The notes under the pieces: model-generated
The model's database searches: none
Seen by the model: only the letters and a program-made list of their open reading frames with translations
Told to the model about the DNA's origin: nothing
Position numbers and translations under genes: made by a program
From: Lates calcarifer
Taxonomy: Eukaryota > Chordata > Actinopteri > Centropomidae
Reading direction: 5' to 3'
Assembly (NCBI RefSeq): GCF_001640805.2
Contig: NC_066856.1
Span: forward strand, 16,467,087 to 16,531,086
DNA: 64,000 nt
Shown: positions 35,346 to 49,209 of the stretch, piece after piece
Layout: every line of letters starts with the position of its first letter
Numbering within the stretch: position 1 is the stretch's first letter

Positions 35346-38269
35346 GGTGCGTTCAACGGCGCTACGTACAACATGAAATAAAATGTTATATGGTTGACTT
35401 GTTACTTGTTATCATTTATTATTATCCAGCTCTCTCAGTTCTGTTAATCAAGGCATAAGATTTTTCTGTTTGCCAGTGTTTTCTTTAATTACTTTTGGGA
35501 CTATCCATGTCTTATACTGCCATGCAACTGTCTTTTTCTTCATGCATGTTATGTTTTAGGTAAAGTACTTTGAATGTCCTTGTTGTTGACAGGTGCTATA
35601 CAAAAACAATGGCTTGTTAATCACCTTGCTTCTCTGCACTTAGGTTTCTGTACTTTTTCTTATCGACTCCAATCTCACCTGTTTCCTGTTTATTCATGTC
35701 AGGCTTATAAAAGTTCATCAACACATTTTCCCATGAACATGTTTTGTTATATACATAAATCCACAGTTCATGTGCTTTGTCATTCTGAAGGGTCATTCTT
35801 AAAAGGTACATTTTTCTTTTTAGCCAAAGCATGATAACAACCAGATCTGACTATTTTGTCACTCCTAATTCTTGAGAAATTCAATATTATGTAGTCGTAC
35901 AATGGTATTTATCTTTAAGTTAGGTTACAGATCTTAGAGTTAAATAATTGAACTGAGCATTAGATGGCAGTATTGAGCCAGAAGTGTGAAATGAGTACAG
36001 GCCTTGAGGAGATCACCGTTTGATACAGACTTGTGGCCCTCATCAGCATCTTGCACTGAATGAGTCTTCACTCCTGTGTGTGCCTTTGTTCCCTGTGGAA
36101 CTTACATGTACATCATATGCATTTATATGTTTTAGCAACTGGCTCTGCTGTTGGGCTGTTCCCAACAAAGCCAAACTCACAGCTACAGAGAAGCCTATCG
36201 TTCTCCAGTAGCCTATATATTACACTTTTTTGATTGACAATGAAATCTCGTTGAGTTGTGAACTGGTTGAATTTCTTGAACCACTTCTCTTTAAGGGTTA
36301 GGTTAAGTGGAAGTGGTTATGAGATCAGTGCAGCTGCACTGGGCCCTGTAACTGATTGTCAGTTCATTTTATCTTGCCACTGTTGTATCAAAAGAACTCA
36401 AGCATCTCTAGCACTGCCATTATTACTGTTCTTGTAATACATGTTTTAACTGAGTAACAAATAGGACTCAACATGGCGGCTTCTCCATCAGTTAAACTCA
36501 TCTGACTCCACGTGAGCTAAATAAAAACTTCATAGAGATAATGTTGCACAGTCTCCTCAACCTCTGTCACTGAAGCCTAAAGGGCATCACCACCCATTTT
36601 GTGAAGGAGGATCCTAAAAGAAAAGAAGGAAACTCCCCCCCCCCTCATGTCTCTCTAGCTGTAATTAAATTAGACTAACGGGCAGCGCATGGTTGGTCAC
36701 CTAATCAGATGCCTCATAACGTGACCACTCTGTGCTGTCCCGCTCAAGTTCAGTGTGCAGCATCAGTCAGCCACAGAGGCCAAGATGTTTCCCCTTTACC
36801 TTCAGTCGCGGTGAGTCACTTGCAACTTGAAACTGGGACAACAGACCACTAGTTTAAAACCATATTCAGAAGAGGTTTTTGTGAGAGTTCTATATGCTGG
36901 TGCTATTGTACTCTTCATTATTCACATGTGTTTTTGCTCTTTAGATCCAAAAGTTAGTGGATGGTTATGTTCAGAAACTGGTCTGTGAACTACTTTGGTG
37001 GACTGTCAAATTTAAATTATATAAAAAATTATAATATAAAAAGGTCATTGTTTAGCAAAGGAATGCAATGAAAATGGAATATGAGCACAAAAATGTAACA
37101 CATGATTAACAATTAAACAATAAAAGCAGTAGAAACAATAAAACTATTGTTATGAATGATCCAAGCAAATTGAGCTGACAGATTCATTTAATGTAAACTG
37201 TTGTTGTTAGAAGAATTGGAAAGAGAACAAATCATTCACATGTACTGCTACTGTTACTTGTGGGATACAGAGTAAAAAATAACTAAAAGTCTCAGTTGCT
37301 ATTTAAATCAGTCTTTACAAACAAACTGTATATATTTGGCACATACTTTTGTCAGTTATTAACTGCATCCAGGGATCGTGTTCAGTGAATGACTTTGATT
37401 GCTTTTTTGTCACTTAACAGTTTTGAAACTTTGATGGCACACATTTGCTTGTTTGTGTGAGAGAGTATGTATATGCTCAATGTTTTTATGTCCTGGCTGG
37501 TCTCAGTCTTCATGTAGGCCTAATGGTGTTTAACATGATGAGTACTGTTGCCTGCCTGAACTTGAGGTATTGTTGAATTGATGAAACATTGTCTCTAGAG
37601 GGCACAATAGTCCTATTTTACCCAGGTGTAAAAATGAACAGACTGAGTATTCTGTCAAACTCTTATTAGATATCAAGAAGGAAAATATGGTTCCAGTGTT
37701 CAACAGTGAATAAATAGAGTAACCCAGTCTGTAGTTCATTAGGTTTAGTTCACCAAGACAATTATAGCAATATGACCATCAAAATTAGATTAAAGTAAAA
37801 GTGCTCATGAATGATATACTATTATCTTATGTCATTATATATTTTTACTCATGTATTGATGTAAAGACATGATTTACTGTTGTAATGTAGCTGATTGAAA
37901 GAAATTAAAATTGTTAAAATAATGAAAAGGAATATCATCTTCACCATTGGAACCTTGATTGTTTGATTATTTTGCATGACTTAAATGATAATCAAAAAGT
38001 CGCCTTTTAATTTTCTGTCAATCGACTTAGTTTTAACTCTGCATACGATTTATATGCAAAAAAAAATGTTCTAACGTAAAGCATTTGTGTATTTATACTT
38101 CTGTCAAGTCCTTACGTTTTCGCTTGTTCATTCATTACTTTCAAATTTGCCCAAATGAAAACCTATGATTCTGCAGTAGACAGCCTAAACTGTTCCGAGA
38201 TCAGTTTCGACTATATCCGTCAATTCAGACGCAGAAGAAACTGTTGAGAAACGGATCTCGAGTCAGGTC
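35346..38269. other. Spacer between the divergent lztfl1 and dnajc13 promoters
   Basis: About 2.9 kb without a recognised gene. The only notable item is a possible orphan first exon near 36,700-36,810 (ATG at 36,784 and a GTGAGT donor), described in the findings. The rest is AT-rich, with no exon series, RNA gene or intact element. Confidence 0.45.
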
Positions 38270-38518
38270 TCTACATAATTCCGCGTCCGGACAAACCAAT
38301 CAGCTGACAGCCGCATGACAGGCAGGCCTCACGCATGCGCAGTAGCACATCTTTGGTACCAGGAATATGGCAGCGTCCTGAGCGCTGTTGGGGGGGAATA
38401 CGGCGTAACTGAACACCTTCAGCATCAGAGTGGAAAAACTGAGAAGCACCGGCCGCACTCAGAGGAGGGTGGGGGGCTGAGGGACGGCTACGACTAATAC
38501 CCGTTCACAATTTTACAG
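38270..38518 (+). promoter_or_regulatory. dnajc13: dnajc13 promoter and non-coding first exon
   Basis: A CpG-rich stretch in an AT-rich background. It holds a CCAAT box (38,296-38,300) and CACGCATGCGCA (38,330-38,341), one mismatch from the NRF1 consensus. The exon ends at TTTTACAG|GTAAATG (38,518). It has no in-frame link to the dnajc13 ATG, so it is 5' UTR, as in mammals. Depending on where transcription starts it may include upstream ATGs (38,315 with 60 codons; 38,366 with only four). Confidence 0.65.
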
Positions 38519-41500
38519 GTAAATGCGCCCGTTAGCACCTGCCACTCTCTTCATGCCATCTTCTCCATGTTTGCTTGATTGAACCCCGCTGCTAATGCGA
38601 CTAGCTTAGCTTCTCCACAAAACCTGAGTGATGTGCTAGTTAGCCGCTAGCTTTTAGCTAACCCAACATTAGCCTGCCACAGCCCCTTTTGCTGCATCTA
38701 GTAAACAAACACTGATAACAAAAGTGTCTGCGGCTCTCTGTTGTTCTAATAAGGTGGAGCAGTAGTGTCGACATCGTTGAAACGGTGCTGTCGTGCTTGT
38801 TTTTAGCCAGATAGTTAACCGCGTAGGCCTGCTGCAATGAAGCAGAGTTTGGCTAGCTGCTTGAGAACCAGGTAACGTTAATGCTGCTTGTCATGGATTT
38901 AGTTGACAGATCGGGAGCCAGCGCACATCCTCAAATGGATTTAAGAATCGCCGTTTGCCATTTTGACGCTTTTCGTGTAACTGCTATGTTTATATGTGTT
39001 ATACGTAAGTTAATTGTATTTTGAAAGCAAGTCGTTCATGCATGTCGAATACAACCGCACGAGATGAAGTGTGAAGTTTCAGGGACGAAAGTTCCTGTCT
39101 TGGTGGAAAGATTGCTTCACAAAATTGGCAAATAACGAGTAGGCATTGCAACATGTCTTCAGTGCAGAAAAAAGCTTCGAAGAAAGCCACATTGCAGAAA
39201 CCAGTATGATATTTTCGTTGTGTTTTTGGCTTTTATCAAATTCAGATTTGATTGTGAGGGTCTAGATGCTCCTTGATGCTTTGCTTGGGCCCATTGTATT
39301 TTACTTTCAAAGCACTGCCAGGTCAGATATGGTGATAGTTTTATGTTTAATACAATTTTAATCTGAAGATGTCATAAAAATGGATTTTGGCGTATAATGA
39401 TGTAATGGCACATGATAGGTTGACCCTTGTACCCACAGCTTTCCTATTCTGTACAGTTTTAAAAAGGAACAGGTGATCCAACTTTTTATCCAACAGCGGT
39501 GAGAAACATGGTACAAATTAGACTTAAGCCAGACAAATAAAGCAAAAGAAATGTTTGCACATTATTAAGAGTTCTTTTGTGACACATATTACCTGGGGCT
39601 GTAGATGAGTTAAGTAGTGCCTAATATTCAGTCAGTGACAGTCTGTTTTCAGCTGTTCAGATGGGTCCCATTTAGAGGTTTGATACAATCCTATTAGCAG
39701 GGTTACCTGATTGAATGCAAGAGCCAGTATACACCATATCACTGTACCAATGGCTACAGCGATTCTCATAACAGCAACTAGTTATGTGATCAATTATCAA
39801 ACCTTTATTTGTTAAAGTTTAAAAGTTGTGAGGCCTGTCTGGAACAAGTTAGAATGTAAATGTTGTGTGCTTTGCTTTGGGCTGCTTTCCACTTGAATTT
39901 ACTTCACTGTCTTCTTGTTTACTTTTTTCTTTTCTTTTTTTCTCCCCTTTTTTGCTAAGCTTTGTCCAGGATAGCCCATGAATAATTTTCTATTGATCTG
40001 CATACAGGCAGGAAGAGCTGGGAGGGGTAATCACATGACCCAGTCCTGGAAGCTGCCTTGATCTTTTTTTACACTCACCACAGTAATATAATAAAAACTG
40101 CACTGCTGTCTCTTGCAGCAGCAAAGAGCATGCTGTGCACTGTTTGCTGCTAACACCTCCTTTTGTGCCTTCAATCAGCCCCCCGCTTTGGATTAAAGTC
40201 ATTATGCAGCTCCATGAATGCATGTTTGGAAAAAAAAAATCTTTATACAAATCTTGGCTCTGGACTGTTCCTTGCACCTTTGTTTCCCCAGCACAGACTT
40301 CAATTATTGAGATGCTGAATCTGGCTCATTTTTAAAGGTTTTCATGTAGTGTGTTGTGGCACTTGAAACTGGCTTGTATTTGTGCCCTGCTCTTTTTGAA
40401 CACCAGACACTTGTCCCCTTGGTGAATGGTGGATTCCATCATGTGAACCTATTTTTTCTGCTCCCGGCTTCATTTGCACGCTGAAATGGAGAGGAAGGAA
40501 AACTGGAGTCAGATTTTTCCAGGATCCTGGCAGAATGCTGACACAGGTTCCCCTTGTCACAGTGTAGCCTCCAGCAAATTACTGCACTAAGGATAGGAGA
40601 GGCAGCTATTCCCTCTTTTTTCTCTGTTGTGGTCTGGTGACTGGTTTGCTTTTGTAGCCCTCATTTCTAATTTCTTTGAAACAATCTGTCACAAAGTATA
40701 ACAATTAACCATCCAAAAATAGTTTGTGTTTTCTCCTAAATGGAAGGAAACTCCTTGGACTTAGTGACAAGAAAATGGATCCTAGTTAATCTGCTGCCCA
40801 GTTTTGAGAGTGCTCAACTGACCTAAAGTTAAATTACAATGATTTTTCATCCAAATTAGTCACCAGGCAAGACACTAAGACAAACCTTAGCCCCTATTTA
40901 TCTAAAGGGGATCAATAGGTCACACAGTTTGCACCAGACTTTATTGACATATACTCAGCTGGCTCACTTTTGTGCCTATGATAACAACATAGAATCAAAG
41001 ACCTTTACTTCCTCTCTGTTTTTGCTGAACATGCTGTATCCCAGTTGTTCTGTAAGTGTGCTCCTTTTCAAACCGAAGCTGCAAAAAATGCAACCCTGAA
41101 GGAGAGAGTGGGGATATTAAAGAAGAGAGGGTCATAATAAATTGGAAGTCACGTGCTGCCAGCTGCACTGATGCTACGGCTCATAGGCTGAGGTAATAAC
41201 AGTGAAGAATCAGTCAGTCTAGGAGTAATGGACCACTCTCAGTCGTTGGGTAATCACCATTCGTTCTGTAGCTGAGGGAGTGTCTGGTGGCAGCCTCTCC
41301 CTCTCAGCTGCAGAATGTTGAATGACTGTGTTAAGTGTGTGGCAGTATGGTGAAATGTGTGTTATATAAACTTGAGGTAGTAATGACTTGTAAAGGTATG
41401 GGTACAGGTTATATGGTGAGTTGACTTGATGCCTGAGATCATTCTTCTGTCCTGCTGTGTAGGAAGAAAAACTTTCCCTCAAGTAATGCTCAGATAAAGA

Positions 41501-41591
41501 TCTTCCATCGTTTTATTTTACTAATGCTTATCTGTGTTGAATATATAGAAGGGCTTACTTTTTCATAATAATGTCTCTTCTGTGTTGTTAG
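38519..41591 (+). other. dnajc13: dnajc13 intron 1
   Basis: About 3 kb between the non-coding first exon and the start-codon exon. No other exon or recognisable element is seen. The 5' part (to about 38,950) stays relatively CpG-rich. Confidence 0.6.
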
Positions 41592-41604
41592 GTCCTGTGA
41601 AAAG

Positions 41605-44600
41605 ATGAATGTCGTCAAAGACAACAAAGACCTGGCCTGTTTCTACACCACCAAACACTCCTGGAGGGGAAAGTAAGACCCACAACTTTTTTCTTTTTTT
41701 TTTAATTTAGCCTCACTGATAGATTTCAGGGCTAGTAGCATTGTGTACTTCCTGTCTTCTTTGTATCAGTTTACAAGGCAACATTAACCTTAACTTGTCT
41801 CTTCATCACCTTTTAAAAGAGGTTTGGGGAAAATCTTGAATTCCTGACTCAGTACTTCCATTGTGTTGACTTCCTTATCTCAAACAAGGATGGAAGGTCT
41901 GCTTTGCACTGATCAGCAGCTGTGTGACCAGTGTAGTTTGTAGAGCTGCACTGTCTCCTAAAATGTAACCCAAAGAAACAGATATTGACAGTGAACACCA
42001 CACAGAACTAGTCTTAAGCACAATGACGTGTGAAAAGCTCCTTCACCCAAGGGCACAGATATTATTACCTCTCCTTTGTCTAATATTTCCATAAAAGGTT
42101 CAGTAGGTGGCAGGCTACCTTTTACATGAGTGGTAGTCAGGTGATTAGACTGTTGCTATACACTCTGTATTACTTATATCTTAAATATGGATAAGACAAC
42201 ATCCTTACATTAGTACAATACAGTACTGATAAAATATCAATACACTGATTAGTTGTGACAAGATACACACATTCAGCAGCATTTCAGCCAAAGTTGATAT
42301 GATGTCTTTCATGTATATTATCTTCCTCAGAAAGATTACAACATTGACATTTTTTGCATAGTGAGTAATGACAGACGAGTTTAAGATTTATCTGATTTTC
42401 CTCCCTCAACTGAAATATTTTCTGAATGTGCCCAGAACTTGACAGTTGCATTTCTGCAACTGTCAAGTAGAGCTGTTCCCAAATTGTCCTTATTTTTATG
42501 TGATGCGAGATGTTAGCATAAAAATAGATGTAAACTGGTACAGTATATTACAGTAGAATGAGGCCAACATACTGCAACAGTGATGTAAATGTATGTCTGA
42601 AGTCAATATAGTCCTAAAACTAGATGGGACTTTATGTTTCTAGTTGGTGGCCCTCACAGTTAATATAATGGATTAGCTCCAGTTTGAGCGGTGAGGCAGT
42701 GGGATCACATTACCAATACCTGCTTTCTAAATGTCTTTGTCCCATTAAGCCCTGCCATTGACTTAGGTAACTTAAGCAGGGCTGCTGAGCATTAGCCATC
42801 ATCAGAGCTTCATCCTGCTAATGCTTCCTGAGGTGTCCAGCAGGGACGAGTGTTGATGTGTGTGTGATGGACAGGAGAGACTGATGCCTCATTCAGAAAG
42901 GAGCAGTAAACCCTCATCTGTGGTTTATCTGATTTAGTCAGCATATGTCAGCTGACCTGGTTCTGTGACCCTCCTCCTGACAGGGGTTGAAGAAGGGTTG
43001 GACACTGTTGGGCTTTGGTAGACAGGCGTCCCTGTCAGTTATTGAAGCTTAATTTATTGAAGTTAACATTCAAAGGTAATTTAACTGATTCTCTGGGGAT
43101 AGAGAGAGAGAGGGAGACAGAGGCAGAAAGACAATAAAGCATAGGACAACATGAGCAAGTGTGCACAGAAAAATGAAAATGAAACTGTATTTGGTGCATG
43201 TGTAATGTAATTCTCTGGTTTATCACTGAAGTTGAGGACATAAGTATACAAATGCTGACATGCTGAAATTTTTGACAGCAGTCTCATATGAGTGGGTCAA
43301 ATGCAAGTCAGTGGATCTGCGTCATTTACACGTCTGCTATATGAAAAGGGTTCAAGTACTGCAGAGCTTCAGTAGACAGAATAAAACAGAAAGAGAAGGT
43401 GTTCTGTGAGGAGATCCTCTTTCAGCTTGTTTCACACCAACCTCAGATATTGTGGGATCCTTTTGTCTTCAGTAGGTAGTAAATTATGAAACCGAATTGT
43501 CCAAGTTGACAATTTAATCTTAGAAAAAAAAAAAGAAAAAAAAATTCTGTCACAGTGGAACACTAACATACTAGTTAGCCAGAGCTAAATGTACCAGGTT
43601 TTTCCTGATAGTTTAATTAGTGTTTTTCCTGATAGATAAACCTGTCTGAGGAAGCAACAGCATCATTTCAGAGTTAAACAGTTACTGTGCCACAGATGAC
43701 AGGAGCACAGCTGCTCACTATGAATACAGAACATGTTCCCAAAAGCAAGCTTTAATTAAACTTATCTGTGATTAGCATGCTATTAATTTTATTTTATTTT
43801 ATTTTTTACCATATATAAAAAGCACTTTTAACATGTGAATTATAGGTGTGAAGCATGGTAGACAATATTCAGCATCACCTCTGTGCAGGATATTTTACTC
43901 TTATTTCAAGTGCAGATATTTACAAAAAAGGCCCACTTATATTCATTAAAATGCAAGTAGTAGTAAATTTGACACATTTATTCAAACATTATTTGTGTCC
44001 AGTTTTTAATAAATTGGACTAATCTGCAGATTTGTCAGGGGACAGAGAGATTATCAGTCATCTGTTCAGCAGGGAGTTAAAGGGATTTTTTTTCTATAAA
44101 GCCAGGACAATGTGGTGTGGCATCTTGGTTTCCCCTATTTTCTGTCTGGTTTCCTTTTTACATGTCTAAAACAAGTGTTTCTGCGTGTCCCAGTTTGAAT
44201 GGTGACATAATCTAATTTGTGAAAATCGCTTGGTGTTGATCTTTTGCCCAAGAAGTGTTTCTGCAAGAGTTACATTTGCAGTAGACCTAAAATGTCATAG
44301 TGTGTGTCCAGCTTTGGTGTTAAAGCTGCATTTTTCCTCTCTCTGTGCTCATGATCATGTTTAATTCAAGTCTTGTGACTCTGGTTTGTAGAGTATATTA
44401 GATTTGTCTGTGTATGTCCTCTTAATGAAGGAAATTTCCAGTTTTCTGTGTCCTTTAAGGGTTTTGCTTTTGTTTGGTTTTGTGTTGCCAAGTGCAACAT
44501 TCCTCTACTCTTTTTCAGAGCATGACGATGCAAATAACAGTCTCCTTTGAATCTTCTTTGAATATCTTTATATGACTGTATGTTGCTCCTTGAACAATAA

Positions 44601-47600
44601 GGAAGCTCTGAGTTGTGCTGTAGCTATCTTTTGTATTCAGTTGTTCCCTTCTTTGTACAGCGTGAATGTTTCACCATTGTCTGCATCTGTGAAATCCAGT
44701 GTTTGTTGAGTCTTGTTTAGAGGATTATGTAGTGTTAGGGCTAGATTTGTATGTAGTCATACAAATCTGTCTTCTTTTGTTTAAAGAGGAAAGGCAGTTG
44801 GTTTGCTCAAATACGGGAAGTTGCTTAATATGCTACATTATGAAACCTTGGAAGTGTAAGGAAAAGTGTTAGAGACATGCCTTACAGTATGACTGAATGA
44901 AGAATAACCTGTTACTTATCACAGATTGTATGTATGTTTATAAACGGTGCCTGTAAAGTGTGTTTATAGTGTGCTCTTTCCCCCTCATATATTTATTTTA
45001 TGGAAGAGTAAAAGGACCAATGCTGACTAAATCAGATGTTTTTAACAATTTGGTACAAATTATGTATTCATTACATTACTGCTGACTGCTTTACAATGCA
45101 TACCAGAGTGATTAGATTTTTGTGAATGTTCTCCTACTACATTCATTTCAGTTCTGCATGTCTGTAAATCAACATGAACATCATGTCTGTTCTTGTCAAA
45201 CAAACTGAATAATATTAGAGATTAGCTATTAGAAATTGAATTTACTATGATGATGATTTACTTCTCTGCACTGTGATTTTTATATCTTTGTATGAATGCA
45301 AATCTTAACCACAGCAGCACAAGTTGTAAAATGATCCACAGTGATGTTATGTGATTTGTAGATAAGTCAAAGCATGCAAGAACATTGGCATGGTTATTTA
45401 AATTCCTGGGTTCATCTCATATTGTAAATGATATTCTAATTTACTGTCACTTTAATCATAACTCATCCCTTCTTTGTATATGCAGATATCCCTTTATGTT
45501 AGCTTTCATGGCTGTAGACAAAGGTCCAGCTGCTCCTCTGTACTTACCACTGTATTACTTGGTTATCAAGTTGTCTAGAGAGTGCACTGCTTCTCATATT
45601 GCAATTGGCACGCTTCAATAAGACAACCAGTCTCTTTTTAGCAGTCTCTCTGGTTATCTCTCAGAGGAATGTCATCCATGATCATCTTTACATTATTATG
45701 CATGCTTTTATATGCAAAGACAGAGCCAGAAATGGGTTGCTCACCCAGTCCTCTTCATATACATTCGGCACACTTGTTAGAAATGATCACTGTAGTGACT
45801 GTCTTTGCCCTTAAGCATTTGATGTTGTCACGAAGAAAGAGACAGTAAAAATGAAACATCTTGCATTAGCCTCACAAACACACCAGGGAGGGGTGGATAT
45901 TGTCTGTGTACCAATATAGAATTGGGGAAACAAATCAGCCCACTGTGAATGAATAATTAACTAGGTTTGTGCTGACACCCAAGTTAAGTCAGCCACTTAG
46001 CACCAAGGTCAAAACGTATACAGAGACAGCACCCTGAGATCAGGACAGAGTTGTGTTCTCATACTTAGTGACATAACAGTGGAGAGGAAACCTCAGTCTG
46101 AAGAGAGGTTGTTAGAACAGAGAATACTCCTGCAGGCTTTCTAACAGGGAAGGTGGCAAAAAATGACATGACATTTGTATAATTATGAGGAAGGAAGGAG
46201 ACTGACTGATATTCCACTTTGGCCTCGCCTCAGGCTTCTGCATGTCCTGTCTGTTTGTGTTAATCATGCACTCCGTACACAAGCACAAATGCATTATGTG
46301 GAAGTAACCTCTGAATTTGACTTTCTTTTACTCTGCTTAGTGATAGGACTAGCTGAGTAAATGCTAACATCACCAAACCTTTTAAATGTTATCCATGCCC
46401 AATGAGGATGTACAAGAAAAAAAGGAGCCAAGTCAGCATGTTAAGTGTGCAGTGGAGGTGCTAACAGAACATGTTGTGCAAAGATGAACATAACCCTCCG
46501 ATGACCTATTGTCAAATTAAAGACCAGGCAGAATGTTATGAACTGTGTAAAAAATGGCAAATGGAACCGTTTCCAAATCACATGGCAGTCAACCACATGT
46601 GGACATGCCTGCATACTCATGTACACACACACGTACACACAAATTCAGGGAATGTAACGAGCAGGAAGATTGGCAAAATATAATTTCTCACTTCCTTCCT
46701 ACTATGTGAGAAAGCCCCAGTCTCATCACAGTTCAGAGGAATAAGTGTTCGTTGTTTCAGTGTCAGAGAGTGAGTCATTACAAATCTGCTAATATACACG
46801 TCTACATTGAGTGGCACCAGCAAGAAAGGCTTCACTTTCACTCCAGCTCACTGGGTAGCCATTGCAGCTTTAAAAGTGGCAGTTTGTAATCTTCTCTTAT
46901 CATCTTTTCATCCTGTTTGTGCATCATCTCAGACATTGGCTCATAAAATGTCTGGAAACTGACATAATGTACACCTCAGTGGGCGACATCATCAGATAAG
47001 TGACCTCCAGTGATGTCACCTGTCCTTGACTCATCATCACCCCAGAGAGGGCCAAAGGGGGGTTGCAAATGAACCTACTCGTCTTACGCCATCTGTCAGA
47101 TGTAACAGAGTTTTATTCATGTGATGAGATATATTTGGCACTGAAAAATCTCAAGATCACAGGTTTAATCGAGTGATGTTCAGAGATTTCAGCGCTAACT
47201 GGCTCTGCATTGTTCACATTTAAAAATCTGCCACACCTTCACCCATTTTCCCATATTCATCGCTAATGTTATGCCACTTGCTATGTTGTTGTGGGTGATG
47301 GTTCCATGTACAGTTGGTGATGGGTATGCTGTGTTTCTGACTCATCCCTATCTCTGTGTTCCAGGTACAAAAGAGTCTTCTCAGTGGGGACGCATGGCAT
47401 TACCACTTACAACCCTACCACGCTAGAAGTAACAAATCAGGTCAGTATGTACACAGCCTGTTGAAGAGGAACTCCAGTGCCATTCAGGAACTACTTCTTT
47501 GCTTGTGGGATGTCCTGTTCTTTTGCTCAGCCTTTAAATATGCTAAGCTCTCAACACTTCAGTTAATGTGCAACAGCATGTCTACACACTGATTAGAAGA

Positions 47601-47816
47601 TGAAATATGTCTTAATCAATACCCACTAAACATGAAACCTCATTCACTTACCCCCTCAGGAAAATGGCTAAACAGAAAGTGGCAGCATGGTTATTTAAAA
47701 AAATAACAACACTGAATGCTGTTAATCTACATTGGTAACACTTTACTTTAAGCTGCCCTATTCAGCCTTATTTGCAGTATATAAGCATTAAATAAATGGT
47801 TTATAACACCCTATAA

Positions 47817-47856
<40 letters not shown>

Positions 47857-49209
47857 ATGTGTAATTAACTTGTAACTTTACCAATGTATTTATCTCTTGT
47901 GTTGTTGTCTGTGTTGGTCAGTGGCCTTATGGAGACATCTGTGGCATCGGTCCAGTAGGAAAAGGTCAGGGAACAGAGTTCAACCTCACATTCCGCAAAG
48001 GCAGCGGCAAGAAGTCGGAGACGCTCAAGTTCTCAACAGAGCACCGGACAGAGCTGCTCACAGAAGCACTGGTGAGGAGAAACACTCACAGCTTGTACCA
48101 CTTCACCACCATCATTCAGAATGACTAAACAGACTACATGCACACATTTCATAGAATCTCAGGGGTGGTGTTTGATGCGTCATGGCTGCATATTTTGCTG
48201 TGTTGTTAAAAAGAAATTTGCAGCAAATTCAGTTAATGTACAAAGTACTGTCTGGGAATGCAGTGCTTGCAAATCACAGGCCTGTTAGTGTTCATCACGG
48301 ATGTGATTCAGCGGTTAGTTAGTTTGTTGTTGTGAAGAAATAAGGTCATTATGCTGAGGTGTTTCAAAACCACCAACAAGGAACGGTATTTCCCCATAGA
48401 ACCAATTAAATGTAGCTGTAATTTTGCAGTGAAGATGTAATGTTTATAAGAGTTACACCTCAACAATTAGTACCCGTGTAAGATGGCACAATCATGTCAT
48501 ATCTTTCCCTTTTTCTTATTCACAGAGATTCAGAACAGAGTTTTCAGAAGGAAAGATAACTGGCAGGGTAAGTACTAAGATCTACAAAAATGAAAATGAC
48601 AATAAAAATACAAGTTATCAGTTTGAGTATATGTGGTGGCATGTAATGAAAGATCTCTCAAAACTTGTGCTGTCCGACAGCGTTACAACTGCTACAAGCA
48701 CCACTGGAGTGACACACGAAAGCCTGTGAGTTTAGAGGTGACACCAGGCGGCATCGACCAGATTGACCCCCACACTAACCGGGTGGTGTGTTCGTATGAC
48801 TATCGGAATGTAGAGGGCTTCGTTGAGGTTTCTGATTACCAGGGAGGATTCTGCATCCTTTATGGTGGCTTCAGCAGGCTGGTATGCATTTATGAAGTTT
48901 GTGTCTATGTGTCTGTGTCTGTGCTTATGGTTCAGTGCGTCTGTTATGTGCTGTCTTTAAGATTTCCTTTCCCTCTCTTGTTCCGTTGCCTCCTTTTCTC
49001 AGCATCTGTTTGCCTCAGAGCACCGGGATGAAATCATCCGCAGTGCCATAGAGCATGCTGGGAACTTCATTGGCATCACCCTACGGCTGAGGAAGGAAGC
49101 TCTGACCTATGAGGGTTTTGTTACAGACAGGTTGGGGAAGTACTCCTCAGACGAGAGCATCACTTCACTGGCTGAGTTTGTGGTGCAGAAGATCACCCCT
49201 CGCCACCCG
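41605..49209 (+). CDS. dnajc13: dnajc13 N-terminal region (exons 2-7)
   Basis: Encodes residues 1 to about 248, beginning [20 protein letters not shown]. The start ATG is 13 nt into exon 2 in context AAAAGATGA. Words [44 protein letters not shown] and [16 protein letters not shown] are nearly identical to mammalian DNAJC13. The N-terminus of RME-8 is reported to bind phosphatidylinositol 3-phosphate and to place the protein on early endosomes. Lys and Arg are frequent here, consistent with that. The 5.7-kb intron between exons 2 and 3 is the longest in the gene. Confidence 0.93.

Noticed and set aside
42437..42468. MicroRNA precursor
   Set aside because: Stem of 14 bp is far too short for a pre-miRNA and flanking sequence does not extend the pairing.
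48633..49031. Single 132-codon gene around 48.7 kb
   Set aside because: It is dnajc13 exon 6 read through both of its introns.
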